From the NCBI RefSeq assembly GCF_008329905.1, contig NZ_CP032155.1, positions 992,001 to 1,056,000 of the forward strand: a DNA stretch of 64,000 bases, given 5' to 3'. Made by a program: the position numbers and the translations under genes. The stretch is from Mycobacterium sp. ELW1. GTDB taxonomy: Bacteria; Actinomycetota; Actinomycetes; Mycobacteriales; Mycobacteriaceae. Below the pieces are notes generated by a model. That model did not search any database, was not told the origin of the DNA, and worked only from the letters and a program-made list of their open reading frames with translations. Within the stretch, counting starts at the first letter, position 1. The number at the start of each line of letters is the position of its first letter. Of the stretch, positions 24,437-33,500 are shown piece after piece.

Positions 24437-25687
24437 ATGACAGCGTTGCGGACCGGCGATGGACTCGCCGATGTGGTGGTCACGGCAGTGGCGTCGACGA
24501 CTGCTCTGGCACCGGACGCCGAAGAAACCTGGCAGCAATTGCTCGAGGGCGGCAGCGGCATTCGCCAGCTCGACAAGTGGTTTGTGCACGAATATGAGTC
24601 GCCGGTGCGCATCGGCGGGGCGCTGCGTGAGGACTTCGACGAACACCTCAACCGGGTTGAGCTTCGCCGGCTGTCCTATCTGGGCAAGATGTCGACCGTG
24701 GTGGGTCGCCGGCTCTGGGCGGCCGCCGGCTCACCCGAGGTCGACACCAGTCGGCTGCTGGTCTCGATCGGCACGGCCCTGGCGAACACCGAAGAAATCG
24801 CCGAGGGCGCCGTCGACTGGCACGCCCGCGGTCTGCGGGCGATGTCACCGCTGGCGGTCCAGATGCACATGCCGAATGCGCCGGCCGCCGCGGTCGGGCT
24901 GGAACGCAAGGCCAGAGCCGGTGTGCTTGCGCCGTTGATGGGCGATGCATCCGGTGCGGGTGCGATCGCGCAGGCCTGGCGGCACCTTGTGTTGGGGGAG
25001 GCCGATGTCGCGATCTGCGGCGCGGTGGAGACCCAGATCGAGGCGGTGCCGGTGGCGGCCTTCCACGAGCTCGGCCTGCTGTCCACCAACAACGACGATC
25101 CGGCCGGCGCGTGCCGCCCCTTCGACCGGCATCGCGATGGGATGGTGCTCGGTGAGGGCGCCGCCATGTTGCTCATCGAAACCGAGGAGCATGCCAAGGC
25201 CCGCGGCGCGCCGATCCTGGCTCGTCTCCTGGGAGCTTCGACGAATTCCGACGCCTACGACCTCCTCGAACCGGACCCGACCGGAGAGACGGCCGCTGCC
25301 GCGATCTCCCACGCGATCGACCTGGCCGGGCTGGAGCCATCCGACATCGACCACGTCAACGCCCATGCCACCGGAACGACGTCGGGGGACCTCGCCGAGG
25401 CCCGCGCGATCCGGCGCGCCTTCGGCGGCCACACGCCCGCGGTCTACGCGCCCAAGGCGGCGCTCGGTCACTCGTTGGGTGCCGCGGGTGCGATCGAGGC
25501 GGTGCTCACTGTGCAAGCCCTGCGCGACGGTGTCGTGCCGGCCACCCGCAACCTGAAGGACCTCGATCCCGAGATCGACCTCGACGTGGTGGCGGACCGG
25601 CCGCGCCGAGATGACTACCGCTATGCCGTCAGCACCACGATGGGCATGGGTGGCTACAACGTGGTGCTGGCGTTCGGTGCCGCCTGA
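24437..25687 (+). CDS. KasA/KasB-like beta-ketoacyl synthase lacking the catalytic Cys
   Basis: A 416-residue thiolase-fold condensing enzyme closely following mycobacterial KasA/KasB throughout: VVVTAVASTTALAPDAEETW, SPLAVQMHMPNAPAAAVGL, FDRHRDGMVLGEGAAMLLIE. Histidines (His310 in HVNAHATG, His345 in ALGHSLGA) and Lys340 are kept at the KasA positions. The nucleophile is not: KasA has [14 protein letters not shown] where this protein has MGDASGAGAIAQAW, putting Asp170 in place of Cys171. It therefore should not form an acyl-thioester and may act as a malonyl-ACP decarboxylase, chain-length partner or non-catalytic partner. It is convergent (adjacent stops) with two mycolate methyltransferase genes. 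Confidence 0.88.
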   Translation: MTALRTGDGLADVVVTAVASTTALAPDAEETWQQLLEGGSGIRQLDKWFVHEYESPVRIGGALREDFDEHLNRVELRRLSYLGKMSTVVGRRLWAAAGSPEVDTSRLLVSIGTALANTEEIAEGAVDWHARGLRAMSPLAVQMHMPNAPAAAVGLERKARAGVLAPLMGDASGAGAIAQAWRHLVLGEADVAICGAVETQIEAVPVAAFHELGLLSTNNDDPAGACRPFDRHRDGMVLGEGAAMLLIETEEHAKARGAPILARLLGASTNSDAYDLLEPDPTGETAAAAISHAIDLAGLEPSDIDHVNAHATGTTSGDLAEARAIRRAFGGHTPAVYAPKAALGHSLGAAGAIEAVLTVQALRDGVVPATRNLKDLDPEIDLDVVADRPRRDDYRYAVSTTMGMGGYNVVLAFGAA

Positions 25688-26572
25688 TCAGCGCTTGACC
25701 AAGGTGAACTGCCCGACTTCGGACACACCCCGGCGGAAGAAGTCCGAGCAGCCCACGAGGTAGCGCATGTAGCGGTCGTACACCTCGACCGACGTCACCT
25801 CGATGGCCCGATCCCGCGCAGCCTCCAGTCGCTCCGACCAGATGTCGAGGGTGCGCACGTAGTGCGGCGTCAGGTATTGAAGCTCTTCGACCGCGAAGCC
25901 GGCCTTCTCCGAGAATTCGACGACATCCTCGTCGCACGGCACCGCCCCGCCGGGGAAGATCTCCTTGGAGATGAACCGCATGAACTTCAGGTCCGACATC
26001 ACGATCGGAATCCCGAGCTCCGGCCAGCGCTTCAGCGGGTGGCCCATGATGGTCTGCAACACCATTCGCCCGTCGTCGGGCATCACGCGGTGGCACGTGT
26101 CGAAGAACGCGGCGTAGCGATCCTTCGGAAACGCCTCGAACGCTTCGATACTGACGATCCGATCGACCGGCTCGTCGAACTCTTCCCAACCGCGCAGCTG
26201 AATTTGCCGAGACCGCTTGGTCTCGACGGCATCAAGCACCTCTTGGCCCAGTGCGCGTTGATTTCTGCTCAACGTCAAACCGAGTGTGTTCACGTCGAAT
26301 CTTTGCGCTGCACGCTTCATCACCGAGCCCCAGCCGCAGCCGACGTCAAGCAATGTCATTCCGGGCTGTAAGTCCAACTTGTCCAGCGCCAGATCGATTT
26401 TCGCGAGCTGCGCTTCTTCGAGCGTGGAGTCCTCACGCTCGAAGTACGCGCAGCTGTAGGTGCGCGACGGATCCTGGAAGAGCGCGAAGAAGTCGTTCGA
26501 GAGATCGTAGTGCGCCTGGACATCCTCGTAGGCCGGGCGCAGCTGCGTTGAACCTGAACCACTTTCCGTCAT
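25688..26572 (-). CDS. Mycolic-acid methyltransferase family protein, UmaA-like
   Basis: A 294-residue SAM-dependent enzyme of the cyclopropane mycolic acid synthase family. The SAM loop is LLDVGCGWGSVMKRA, followed by GLTLSRNQ and the active-site stretch RIVSIEAFEAFPKDRYAAFF; EAF in place of EHF and the C-terminal GVSEVGQFTLVKR resemble UmaA rather than MmaA or CmaA proteins as I recall them. The family methylates or cyclopropanates double bonds in meromycolic chains bound to AcpM. The gene is downstream of a CmaA2-like paralogue (62 bases) and its stop abuts that of the ketoacyl-synthase-like gene. Confidence 0.87.
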   Translation of the reverse strand: MTESGSGSTQLRPAYEDVQAHYDLSNDFFALFQDPSRTYSCAYFEREDSTLEEAQLAKIDLALDKLDLQPGMTLLDVGCGWGSVMKRAAQRFDVNTLGLTLSRNQRALGQEVLDAVETKRSRQIQLRGWEEFDEPVDRIVSIEAFEAFPKDRYAAFFDTCHRVMPDDGRMVLQTIMGHPLKRWPELGIPIVMSDLKFMRFISKEIFPGGAVPCDEDVVEFSEKAGFAVEELQYLTPHYVRTLDIWSERLEAARDRAIEVTSVEVYDRYMRYLVGCSDFFRRGVSEVGQFTLVKR

Positions 26573-26634
26573 CGTCGGCTGACCCCCTCTACTCGAGATG
26601 TGTACGCAGTCACGACGCCAACTATGAAAAAAGG

Positions 26635-27564
26635 CTAACCGATTGCCTTTTCACACGTGAACTGGCATATGTCGGTGTAGCCGTTGCGGAACAGATCCGC
26701 GCACCCCGTCAGGTACTTGTCGAAGCGCTCGTAGATCTCTTCGGACGTGATCGCGATCGCCTCGTCCTTCTTGGCTTCCAAGTTCGCTGCCCAGGTGTCC
26801 AGCGTGCGGGCGTAGTGCGCCTGCAGGTGCTGCTCGCGGGTCACGTCGTAGCCGGCTGTGACGGCGTGCTGACGGACCATCGAGGCGAGCGGCAGCCGGC
26901 CACCGGGATAGATCTCGTCCATGATGAATTTGATGAAGCGCACCCGCGACATCGTCAGCGGAAGCTTCTTGGCTTTGATCTCCTCGTCCTCCGGAATGAT
27001 GATCGTGTGTAGCAGCATCACCCCGTCGTCGGGCATCCAGCTGAAGGTCTTCTTGAAGTAGTCGTCGTACTTGTTGAAGCCGAAATGCTCGAAGGCGCCG
27101 ATCGACACGATCCGGTCGACCTTCCCGTCGAACTCTTCCCACGGCTGCAGCCGAACTTCCATGCTGCGGCTGGTGTCGATGTTCGGGAACCGGTTCTGCT
27201 CGATGTGCTGCTTCTGGTTCTCCGACAGCGTCAGGCCGATGACGTTCACGTCGTACTTCTCCACGGCGCGCTGGATCGTCGAGCCCCAGCCGCAGCCGAT
27301 GTCCAGCAGAGTCATGCCGGGCTCCAGACCGAGCTTGCCCAAGGAGAGGTCGACCTTGGCCATCTGAGCTTCTTCGAGGGTCATGTCGTCGCGCTCGAAA
27401 TAGGCACAGCTGTACGTCTGGGTGGGGTCCTGCCACAGCTTGAAGAAGTCGTTGGAAATGTCGTAGTGGAACTGCACTTCCTTCTTGTCCGACCCGCGAG
27501 TCTGGGACGCGGACTTCGACAGCCACTGCGATGAGGGAGACGTTGTACGGGGTGTGTCAGTCAC
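26635..27564 (-). CDS. Mycolic-acid cyclopropane synthase family protein, CmaA2-like
   Basis: A 309-residue SAM-dependent enzyme of the cyclopropane synthase family. It has [30 protein letters not shown], the [13 protein letters not shown] active-site stretch with the usual EHF, and ends [16 protein letters not shown], most like CmaA2 in my memory. The product would be cyclopropanated or methyl-branched mycolates, at the inner membrane with AcpM-bound substrates. GTG 27564 ([12 protein letters not shown]) is the preferred start; a TTG much further up is less likely. It is probably co-transcribed with the UmaA-like gene. Confidence 0.87.
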   Translation of the reverse strand: MTDTPRTTSPSSQWLSKSASQTRGSDKKEVQFHYDISNDFFKLWQDPTQTYSCAYFERDDMTLEEAQMAKVDLSLGKLGLEPGMTLLDIGCGWGSTIQRAVEKYDVNVIGLTLSENQKQHIEQNRFPNIDTSRSMEVRLQPWEEFDGKVDRIVSIGAFEHFGFNKYDDYFKKTFSWMPDDGVMLLHTIIIPEDEEIKAKKLPLTMSRVRFIKFIMDEIYPGGRLPLASMVRQHAVTAGYDVTREQHLQAHYARTLDTWAANLEAKKDEAIAITSEEIYERFDKYLTGCADLFRNGYTDICQFTCEKAIG

Positions 27565-27641
27565 AGGCGTTCCGTCCTCAGTGCGGGGGTAGCAATCCGA
27601 CGCGGTGTACCCATTCAGACTGATCTCAATCATCACTGTGC

Positions 27642-28217
27642 GTGGGCATTTCGCCGACTACGGTGGTCGACGTGGCCGATGCCGATGGTGTCCGCTGGGA
27701 CGGCAAATATGCGGGCCGGACAGCCGGGTCGCCGCGTCTGCCCGAGGTGTTCGCGCCATACGCCGACGAGCTCCCGACAGCGGGCCAGGCGCTGGAGTTG
27801 GCCTGCGGATTCGGGCAGGCGTCCGTCTGGCTGGCTGAGCGTGGGCTGACCGTGTGGGGCGTGGATGTGTCGGCCGTGGCGATCCAGCAATCACAGGGCC
27901 TGGCCGCTCGCCGCGGAGTCGGCGACCGCTGCAGGTTTTCGGTCGCAGATCTCGACGACGGACTTCCCCCGGGGCCGCCGGCCGCGATGATCCTGTGCCA
28001 TCGGTTCCGCGATCCGGCACTCTATTCCGCGATGAGCGACCGACTGGCGGCCGGCGGTCTGCTGGCGGTCAGTGTGCTCAGCGAGGTCGACGCCGAGCCT
28101 GGGCCGTTCCGCGCCCGCGCCGGTGAACTCCAGCGTGCCTTCGCCGGATTGCAGCCGTTGTCAGCCGGGGAGGGCGCCGGCCAAGCCTGGCTGCTGGCGC
28201 GCCGTCCCCGCCGCTAA
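27642..28217 (+). CDS. Class I SAM-dependent methyltransferase
   Basis: A 191-residue methyltransferase with the SAM motif [19 protein letters not shown], then [17 protein letters not shown] and [16 protein letters not shown]. The fold resembles small TehB-like or thiopurine-type methyltransferases; substrate unknown. GTG 27642 is the start. It is divergent from the CmaA2-like gene and its stop overlaps by four bases the stop of the NYN-domain gene on the other strand. Confidence 0.78.
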   Translation: MGISPTTVVDVADADGVRWDGKYAGRTAGSPRLPEVFAPYADELPTAGQALELACGFGQASVWLAERGLTVWGVDVSAVAIQQSQGLAARRGVGDRCRFSVADLDDGLPPGPPAAMILCHRFRDPALYSAMSDRLAAGGLLAVSVLSEVDAEPGPFRARAGELQRAFAGLQPLSAGEGAGQAWLLARRPRR

Positions 28218-29062
28218 CGCAGCTTGACCATCCGAGTCGTGGAGCTTTCGTCGAGCTCCACGACGTCGGTGCGGGATCGCAGGAAGTCGCTGAACGACTT
28301 GAACCCCAAGGACTTCTCCGAGAAGGACGGGTCCATCCGCTTCATCTGGGCTTTGACCGCCGAATTGTGCAGCCAGTCGGCGTCGTCCTTGCCAAGGCCG
28401 ATCTGCAGCGCCCGCTGCAGCAGCGCAGTGGCCGCGGTCTGTGGATCGGGCGACTCCTTGTCGGCCGACGCGCGCTTGGTCCGCTTCGGTGATTCCTCGG
28501 CTGCCGTCGGCTCGACCTCCGGGACACCGGGCAGCGAGTCGTAGATGACGAAATCGTCGCAGGCTGCCGCGAGCGCCCGGCTCGACGACCCGGCCACACC
28601 GATGCCGACCACATAGCGGCCCAGCCGCTTGCAGCGCTGAGCGAGCGGGATGTAGTCGGAATCGCCGGCCACGATCACCACGTGCGTGAGGTCGGGCAGC
28701 CGGAACATGTCTTCGACGGCGTCGACGGCCAGCCGGATGTCGGCACCGTTCTTTCCATAAGCCGCCGCTGGGAACAGCTGCACCAAGTCCACCGCCCGGC
28801 CCACCAGCTGCTGCTGGTACTCCGCGTTCACCCCGGCCGACCAATCGGCGTACGCGCGCGTCAATACCACCGTCCCGAACGACGACGCGAAATCCAGGAT
28901 CGCCCCCACGTCGACGCGCGCCCGGGTCAACTTGGCGTTCTCCAAACCCTTGGCCTTGTCGCGCTGAAAAGAGTTGCGGCCGTTGACCTGGTCGTAGCGG
29001 GAGATGACGATGTTGTCGAAGTCGAGGTACACCGCAACGCGTGCAGCGCCAGGTTCGGTCAT
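28214..29062 (-). CDS. NYN-domain ribonuclease-like protein with LOTUS/OST-HTH domain
   Basis: A 282-residue protein. The N-terminal PIN-like NYN domain (about 5-160) has the acidic active-site residues in VAVYLDFDNIV, GADIRLAVDAVEDM and VIVAGDSDYIPL, as in LabA/DUF88 proteins, predicting RNA cleavage. A charged linker (EESPKRTKRASADKES) leads to a C-terminal OST-HTH/LOTUS RNA-binding domain (ATALLQRALQIGLGKDDADW to the end). ATG 29062 (MTEPGAARVAVYL) is chosen; upstream frame is not conserved. Divergent from the first L,D-transpeptidase gene. Confidence 0.82.
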   Translation of the reverse strand: MTEPGAARVAVYLDFDNIVISRYDQVNGRNSFQRDKAKGLENAKLTRARVDVGAILDFASSFGTVVLTRAYADWSAGVNAEYQQQLVGRAVDLVQLFPAAAYGKNGADIRLAVDAVEDMFRLPDLTHVVIVAGDSDYIPLAQRCKRLGRYVVGIGVAGSSSRALAAACDDFVIYDSLPGVPEVEPTAAEESPKRTKRASADKESPDPQTAATALLQRALQIGLGKDDADWLHNSAVKAQMKRMDPSFSEKSLGFKSFSDFLRSRTDVVELDESSTTRMVKLR

Positions 29063-29211
29063 GTGCTCGAGTCTTGTCCATGTTGTGACGCGGCACGCGC
29101 CTTTGCCCGAACGTGAAGCTCTTCCAGTGCGTCTATGCTTCAGGGGCCCGGCTGATTTGGGTATCCCGCCAACAGTGGCCAACCTCGTAAAATTCGCATG
29201 GAGCAAACAAG

Positions 29212-30468
29212 TTGACCTTGAGTCGTCGTGCCCGTGGAGCCTGCCTCGGCGTGGTTCTGGCGGTGCTGGCCGTGCTCGGCGGAGTCGTCGTCACCTCCGC
29301 GCCGCACTGCCCGGAGCACTGCCGTACTGAGGCCGCGGCCCTCAATCCACAGCCGGCGCCGTCGAAGGACCCGGCCGCCGTCACCCTGACGCCGGCCGAT
29401 GGCGCCACCGACGTCGACCCGCTGGGCGGGATCACCGTCGTCGCCAACTCCGGCATGCTGACCCACGTCACGATGGTCAACGACGCCGACAAGGCGATCC
29501 CGGGGATCGTCACGCCGGACTTCAAGACCTGGAAGCCGACCGTGCCGCTGGGCTACGGGCGCTCCTACACCCTCACCGTCGAGGCCCGCGGCCCCGGAGG
29601 TGTGCCGTCGACGATGTCGTCGACGTTCCAGACGCTGGTGCCCAGCGATCAGACCCAGGTGTCGTTCACGGCGGCGGGCTGGCAGCCGATCGACGGTGCC
29701 CGGGTGGGGATCGGCACCGTCGTCGTGGCGCACTTCGGCGAGCCGATCAGCGACCGGGCCGCCGCTGAGCAGCACCTGTCGGTCACCACCAACCCGCCGG
29801 TGCGCGGATCCTGGTATTGGATGGACGACCAAACCGCCCACTGGCGTCCCGAAAAGTACTACGCCCCAGGCACTTCGGTGACGGTGCGAGCCAACATCTA
29901 CGGGGTGCCGCTCGGTGACGGCTTGTACGGCGAACAGGATTCCGCCGCGACATTCACCATCGGCGATGCGCACGTCTCCGTCGCCGACGACACGACCAAG
30001 CAGGTCAGCGTCTTCGACAACGGCAAGTTGGTCCGGACCATGCCGACCTCGATGGGCCGGGGTGGCACCGAGACGATCGGCGGGCAGACCCTGTCGTTCT
30101 GGACGCCGCCCGGTGTCTACACCGTGATGGATAAGGCCAACCCGGTGATCATGGACTCGTCCACTTATGGGCTGCCCATCAACTCGCGGCTGGGCTATCG
30201 CGAAACAATCCCGTATGCCACTCGCATCAGCCCGGACGGCATCTACCTGCATCAGCTGAACGCGACAGTGTGGGCGCAGGGCAATACCGACACCTCGCAC
30301 GGCTGCCTGAACCTCAGCGGGGAGAATGCCGCCTGGTTCTACGACTTCTCTGTGCCCGGTGACGTGGTTGAGGTGAAGAACACCGGTGGCCCGCCCCTGC
30401 AGCTGACCCAGAACGGCGACTGGACGGTGCCGTGGAGCGAATGGCTCAAAGGCAGTGCACTGCACTGA
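29212..30468 (+). CDS. L,D-transpeptidase 1 of a tandem pair
   Basis: A 418-residue exported L,D-transpeptidase that forms 3-3 crosslinks in peptidoglycan. It has an N-terminal signal or anchor (CLGVVLAVLAVLGGVVVTSA), two Ig-like domains (about 50-250) and the YkuD catalytic domain with GIYLHQLN and SHGCLNLS; catalytic Cys365. No clear lipobox is seen although family relatives such as LprQ are lipoproteins. The C-terminal WSEWLKGSAL is shared with its downstream twin. TTG at 29212 or the TTG two codons later are possible starts. The two genes lie 166 bases apart in the same direction. Confidence 0.92.
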   Translation: MTLSRRARGACLGVVLAVLAVLGGVVVTSAPHCPEHCRTEAAALNPQPAPSKDPAAVTLTPADGATDVDPLGGITVVANSGMLTHVTMVNDADKAIPGIVTPDFKTWKPTVPLGYGRSYTLTVEARGPGGVPSTMSSTFQTLVPSDQTQVSFTAAGWQPIDGARVGIGTVVVAHFGEPISDRAAAEQHLSVTTNPPVRGSWYWMDDQTAHWRPEKYYAPGTSVTVRANIYGVPLGDGLYGEQDSAATFTIGDAHVSVADDTTKQVSVFDNGKLVRTMPTSMGRGGTETIGGQTLSFWTPPGVYTVMDKANPVIMDSSTYGLPINSRLGYRETIPYATRISPDGIYLHQLNATVWAQGNTDTSHGCLNLSGENAAWFYDFSVPGDVVEVKNTGGPPLQLTQNGDWTVPWSEWLKGSALH

Positions 30469-30634
30469 GTCGGTATTGGGAGAATTAAATTTCGCTAATG
30501 AATGGATGTTTGCTGCAGGTGGTCGCCGACTCGGTCTTCGTCGGGTGACGATCCTGGCCCGCAGACGTCTATGATCTCAGGCGTCAAAGGTGACGCCGGC
30601 AACTCATCGTCGACCTGTTCTGGAGTGATTTTCG

Positions 30635-31903
30635 GTGGTCTTTTCCCGTCCCGCTCGCACGGCCAGCCTGGTGGTGGGGGTGTTGCTTCTCGCTGTTCTG
30701 GTGAGCGATGTCGCCGGGCTGCCGGGATGCCAGGGCGTGTGCAAGACCGCCACCGCGACCGCCCAGGTGCAGTTGCCGCCCGCGCCGCCGAAGCCACCGA
30801 TGCTCGGCATCGCACCGGCGAACGGTTCGACCGATCTGAGCCCGCTGAGCCGGGTCTCGGCTCAGGTGGTCGGGGGCAGCTTGACGAACGTCTCGCTGGT
30901 CGACGACTACGGCAACACTCTGGCGGGCGCGTTGTCGCCGGACGGTACCTCGTGGCAGCCTGCCAAGCCGCTCAAGTACGGGCGTACCTACACGATGCAG
31001 GTCGCCAGCCAAGGCGCCAGTGGCGTGCCGCTCACGCGGACGACCAAGTTCTCCACCGCCTCACCTGACTACCTCACCCACGTGTACCTCGAGACGCCGG
31101 GCGGCCTGCCCATCCACGACGACGTCCGCTACGGCATCGGCACGATCATCGCCGCACGCTTCGACGAAGACATCTCCGACAAGGCGGCCGCGGAACGCAA
31201 CCTGGTGGTGACCACCAACCCACCGGTACAGGGATCCTGGTACTGGGTCGACGACAGGACCGCCCACTGGCGCCCGGCCAAGTACTACGCGCCAGGCACG
31301 ACCGTGTCGGTGGCCGCCAACATCTTCGGAGTGCGAGTCGGCGACGGGATGTACGGCGAGGAAAACGAGAAGGCCACCTTCACCATCGGCGATGCGCACG
31401 TCTCCATCGCCGACGACACCACCAAGACGGTCAGTGTGTTCGACAACGGCAAACTGGTTCGATCGATGCCCACGTCGATGGGGCAGGGTGGGTACCAAAC
31501 CATTGCGGGACGGACGTTTTCGTTCTGGACGCCACCCGGGGTGTACACCGTGATCGACAAAGCCGAATCGGTGACCATGGACTCGTCGACCTACGGTCTG
31601 CCGGTGGCCTCGTCGATGGGCTACAAGGTGAAGATCCCGTACGCCACCAGGATCAGCACCGACGGCATCTATCTGCATCAGCTGAATGACACGACGTGGG
31701 CGCAGGGCAATACCAACGTGTCGCACGGCTGCCTGAATCTCAACGGTTCGAACGCCTCGTGGTTCTTCAATTTCTCGCAGCCCGGTGACGTGGTGGAGGT
31801 CAAGAACACCGGCGGCCCGAAGCTGGAGATCTGGCAGAACGGTGACTGGTCGCTGCCGTGGGGCGAATGGTTGAAAGGCAGTGCGCTGACGCCGAAGCCG
31901 TAG
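30635..31903 (+). CDS. L,D-transpeptidase 2 of a tandem pair
   Basis: A 422-residue paralogue of the preceding gene with the same layout: signal segment (SLVVGVLLLAVLVSDVAG), two Ig-like domains, YkuD domain with GIYLHQLND and SHGCLNLN (Cys366), and the terminal WGEWLKGSAL. Long identical stretches, for example TFTIGDAHVS and SVFDNGKLVR, show recent duplication. GTG 30635 has GGAG about nine bases upstream. It ends four bases before the stop of the opposing exported-protein gene. Confidence 0.92.
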   Translation: MVFSRPARTASLVVGVLLLAVLVSDVAGLPGCQGVCKTATATAQVQLPPAPPKPPMLGIAPANGSTDLSPLSRVSAQVVGGSLTNVSLVDDYGNTLAGALSPDGTSWQPAKPLKYGRTYTMQVASQGASGVPLTRTTKFSTASPDYLTHVYLETPGGLPIHDDVRYGIGTIIAARFDEDISDKAAAERNLVVTTNPPVQGSWYWVDDRTAHWRPAKYYAPGTTVSVAANIFGVRVGDGMYGEENEKATFTIGDAHVSIADDTTKTVSVFDNGKLVRSMPTSMGQGGYQTIAGRTFSFWTPPGVYTVIDKAESVTMDSSTYGLPVASSMGYKVKIPYATRISTDGIYLHQLNDTTWAQGNTNVSHGCLNLNGSNASWFFNFSQPGDVVEVKNTGGPKLEIWQNGDWSLPWGEWLKGSALTPKP

Positions 31904-31907
31904 GGCT

Positions 31908-32651
31908 TCAGGGCTTCTTGCCGCCCCGGGCCGAGCCGGCGGCGCCGACATCCTTACTGGCGGTGGACTTCGCTGTGCTCTTGGCCCTCTGATGTGCCGG
32001 TGGTGTTCTGCCGGCCACGGTGCTCGGGGTGGTGGTGCGCCGCAGGTTTCCCAAGCCTGGCTCGGAGCGCTGACGGTGGCGAGAGCTTCGCGACACGGAC
32101 GCCGCTCCACTCTTGAAGCCTGAATCAGACGCTGCAGCAGGCGATAACTGCCTAGCCAGGGAGGTGAATGCGTTCTTGGCGATATACAGGGGGCCGATCG
32201 CCCAGCCTGTGATGCCCAGCTCGAACGCGGTGGTGGGGTCAACGTCGTACCGGCCGCCCATACTGGCAAATCCGGCCCCCGCGGCCAGCACCAAAAAGCT
32301 CACCGCGATGCTTGCCGGCAAGGTGATCGGTGCGGCCACGTACCACGCCGGGATCAAAGCGACAACGGTGGCCGCGGAAACCGCAGACCAGACCACCGAA
32401 GCGGGGTCCGGCAGTGAGTTGGCTTGCCGAGCCGCCGCTGAGCCAGGGGCCAGCGGCATCACTACGTCGGAGTATCGGTCTGTTGCGGTCAGCTCCACAG
32501 AGAGAGTGCGCAGCGGTAACGCTGATCCATCTTGTCTGCTCGTGACACCAGGGGGCTGTGGTGGCGCCACAAGACCTGCGGTGATGATGGCCGCGACGGC
32601 GACGCCGACGAGACGAGACGTGTTGCCGCTGTGAGGACTTGATTCACCCAT
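31908..32651 (-). CDS. Exported protein with basic tail, paralogue 1
   Basis: A 247-residue protein with an N-terminal signal-like helix (LVGVAVAAIITAGLVAPP), a Ser/Thr-rich stretch, two or three central hydrophobic helices (VWSAVSAATVVALIPAWYV, LPASIAVSFLVLAAGAGF) and a long Arg/Ser/Lys-rich C-terminal tail ending ARGGKKP. No known domain is recognised. It resembles its upstream neighbour in layout and in the PITLPASIAVSFLVLAAG-like region. The start overlaps the stop of that neighbour by eight bases, so the two form an operon. Confidence 0.68.
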   Translation of the reverse strand: MGESSPHSGNTSRLVGVAVAAIITAGLVAPPQPPGVTSRQDGSALPLRTLSVELTATDRYSDVVMPLAPGSAAARQANSLPDPASVVWSAVSAATVVALIPAWYVAAPITLPASIAVSFLVLAAGAGFASMGGRYDVDPTTAFELGITGWAIGPLYIAKNAFTSLARQLSPAAASDSGFKSGAASVSRSSRHRQRSEPGLGNLRRTTTPSTVAGRTPPAHQRAKSTAKSTASKDVGAAGSARGGKKP

Positions 32652-33357
32652 CCGACGGGCTTTTGTTGGCAGTGCGGCGTGAGCCTGCGGTTCCGGTGTG
32701 TTGCGTGAGTTTGGGACGATCGCCTTTGGCTGTTCGATGAGCTGGCGGCGTGGGGGCTGCGTGGACGGTCCGAGCGCCGGTCCGTCGAGAGCTGGCCAGT
32801 CCGGGGCCAGCCGCCTTGCGGGCTGGCCGAGCGGTGGTCGACTGTTCAGCGGTCGAGGACGAAACAGTCTGTGTCGGTACTGATTTCGCTGTGAGCGCTA
32901 ACAGTGGGGACCCCAAGAACAATGGGGCAGCGACGAAGAACGCGGCGCTCGCCTGGAGGATGAACACTGGATCGAGGGTGATCGACTGCATGCTGACGCC
33001 GCGCACCAACACGTTGAACAACACGCCCGCAGTGAAGCTCAGCGGAAGGGTGACGGGGAACGCCCCATACCAAGCGGCTCCGATCGCGATCAGGCCGATC
33101 GTCGCCACCACCTCCTGTGGAGTTGGTATCCCGACGGGAGGTAGCGCGACCGCAGCCGGGCTGCGGTCGGACGGCGCGCTGGCGGCGGTGGTCAGCGCTG
33201 CAGCGGTGAGATCGACCGCAACGGTTTGTCGCTGAAGCGTGGGCGCGCCGCGGGGGACCGCCGCGTCTGCGGTGGTCGGCGCAAAGACCAGACCAGTCGC
33301 GATGATGACAGCAACGGCAAGGCGCAGGACGTTGGCCGTGCGAGTTGGCTCACGCAT
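32644..33357 (-). CDS. Exported protein with basic tail, paralogue 2
   Basis: A 237-residue protein with the same layout as the downstream gene: signal-like N-terminus (VLRLAVAVIIATGLVFAP), central helices (VATIGLIAIGAAWYGAFPV, LPLSFTAGVLFNVLVRGV) and a Ser/Thr/Arg-rich tail. Shared elements such as AAWYGAFPVTLPLSFTAGVL versus the downstream PAWYVAAPITLPASIAVS suggest an old duplication. Function unknown; seemingly an envelope protein. First gene of the two-gene unit, divergent from the UsfY-like gene. Confidence 0.68.
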   Translation of the reverse strand: MREPTRTANVLRLAVAVIIATGLVFAPTTADAAVPRGAPTLQRQTVAVDLTAAALTTAASAPSDRSPAAVALPPVGIPTPQEVVATIGLIAIGAAWYGAFPVTLPLSFTAGVLFNVLVRGVSMQSITLDPVFILQASAAFFVAAPLFLGSPLLALTAKSVPTQTVSSSTAEQSTTARPARKAAGPGLASSRRTGARTVHAAPTPPAHRTAKGDRPKLTQHTGTAGSRRTANKSPSDG

Positions 33358-33441
33358 TCGATACCCCCCGGGACGAGCGACTACCGAAAAGCGTATCTGA
33401 CGCTTAGGTCAGTTTTCGGTATTCGCGGAGCTCGGCAGGGA

Positions 33442-33457
33442 TGTGTCGCACATCACA
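33442..33457. promoter_or_regulatory. Weak CRP-like site upstream of usfY-like gene
   Basis: TGTGTCGCACATCACA matches the TGTGA-N6-TCACA pattern with one mismatch in the left arm. It lies 44 bases before the UsfY-like start. Confidence 0.3.
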
Positions 33458-33500
33458 CAGGCGTAGCGTTGGAGGTGTCTCTGGAAGGAAGGGAGACGCG

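Noticed and set aside
24437..25687. Annotation as active KasA or KasB
   Set aside because: The nucleophilic Cys is replaced by Asp, so a standard condensing role is unlikely.
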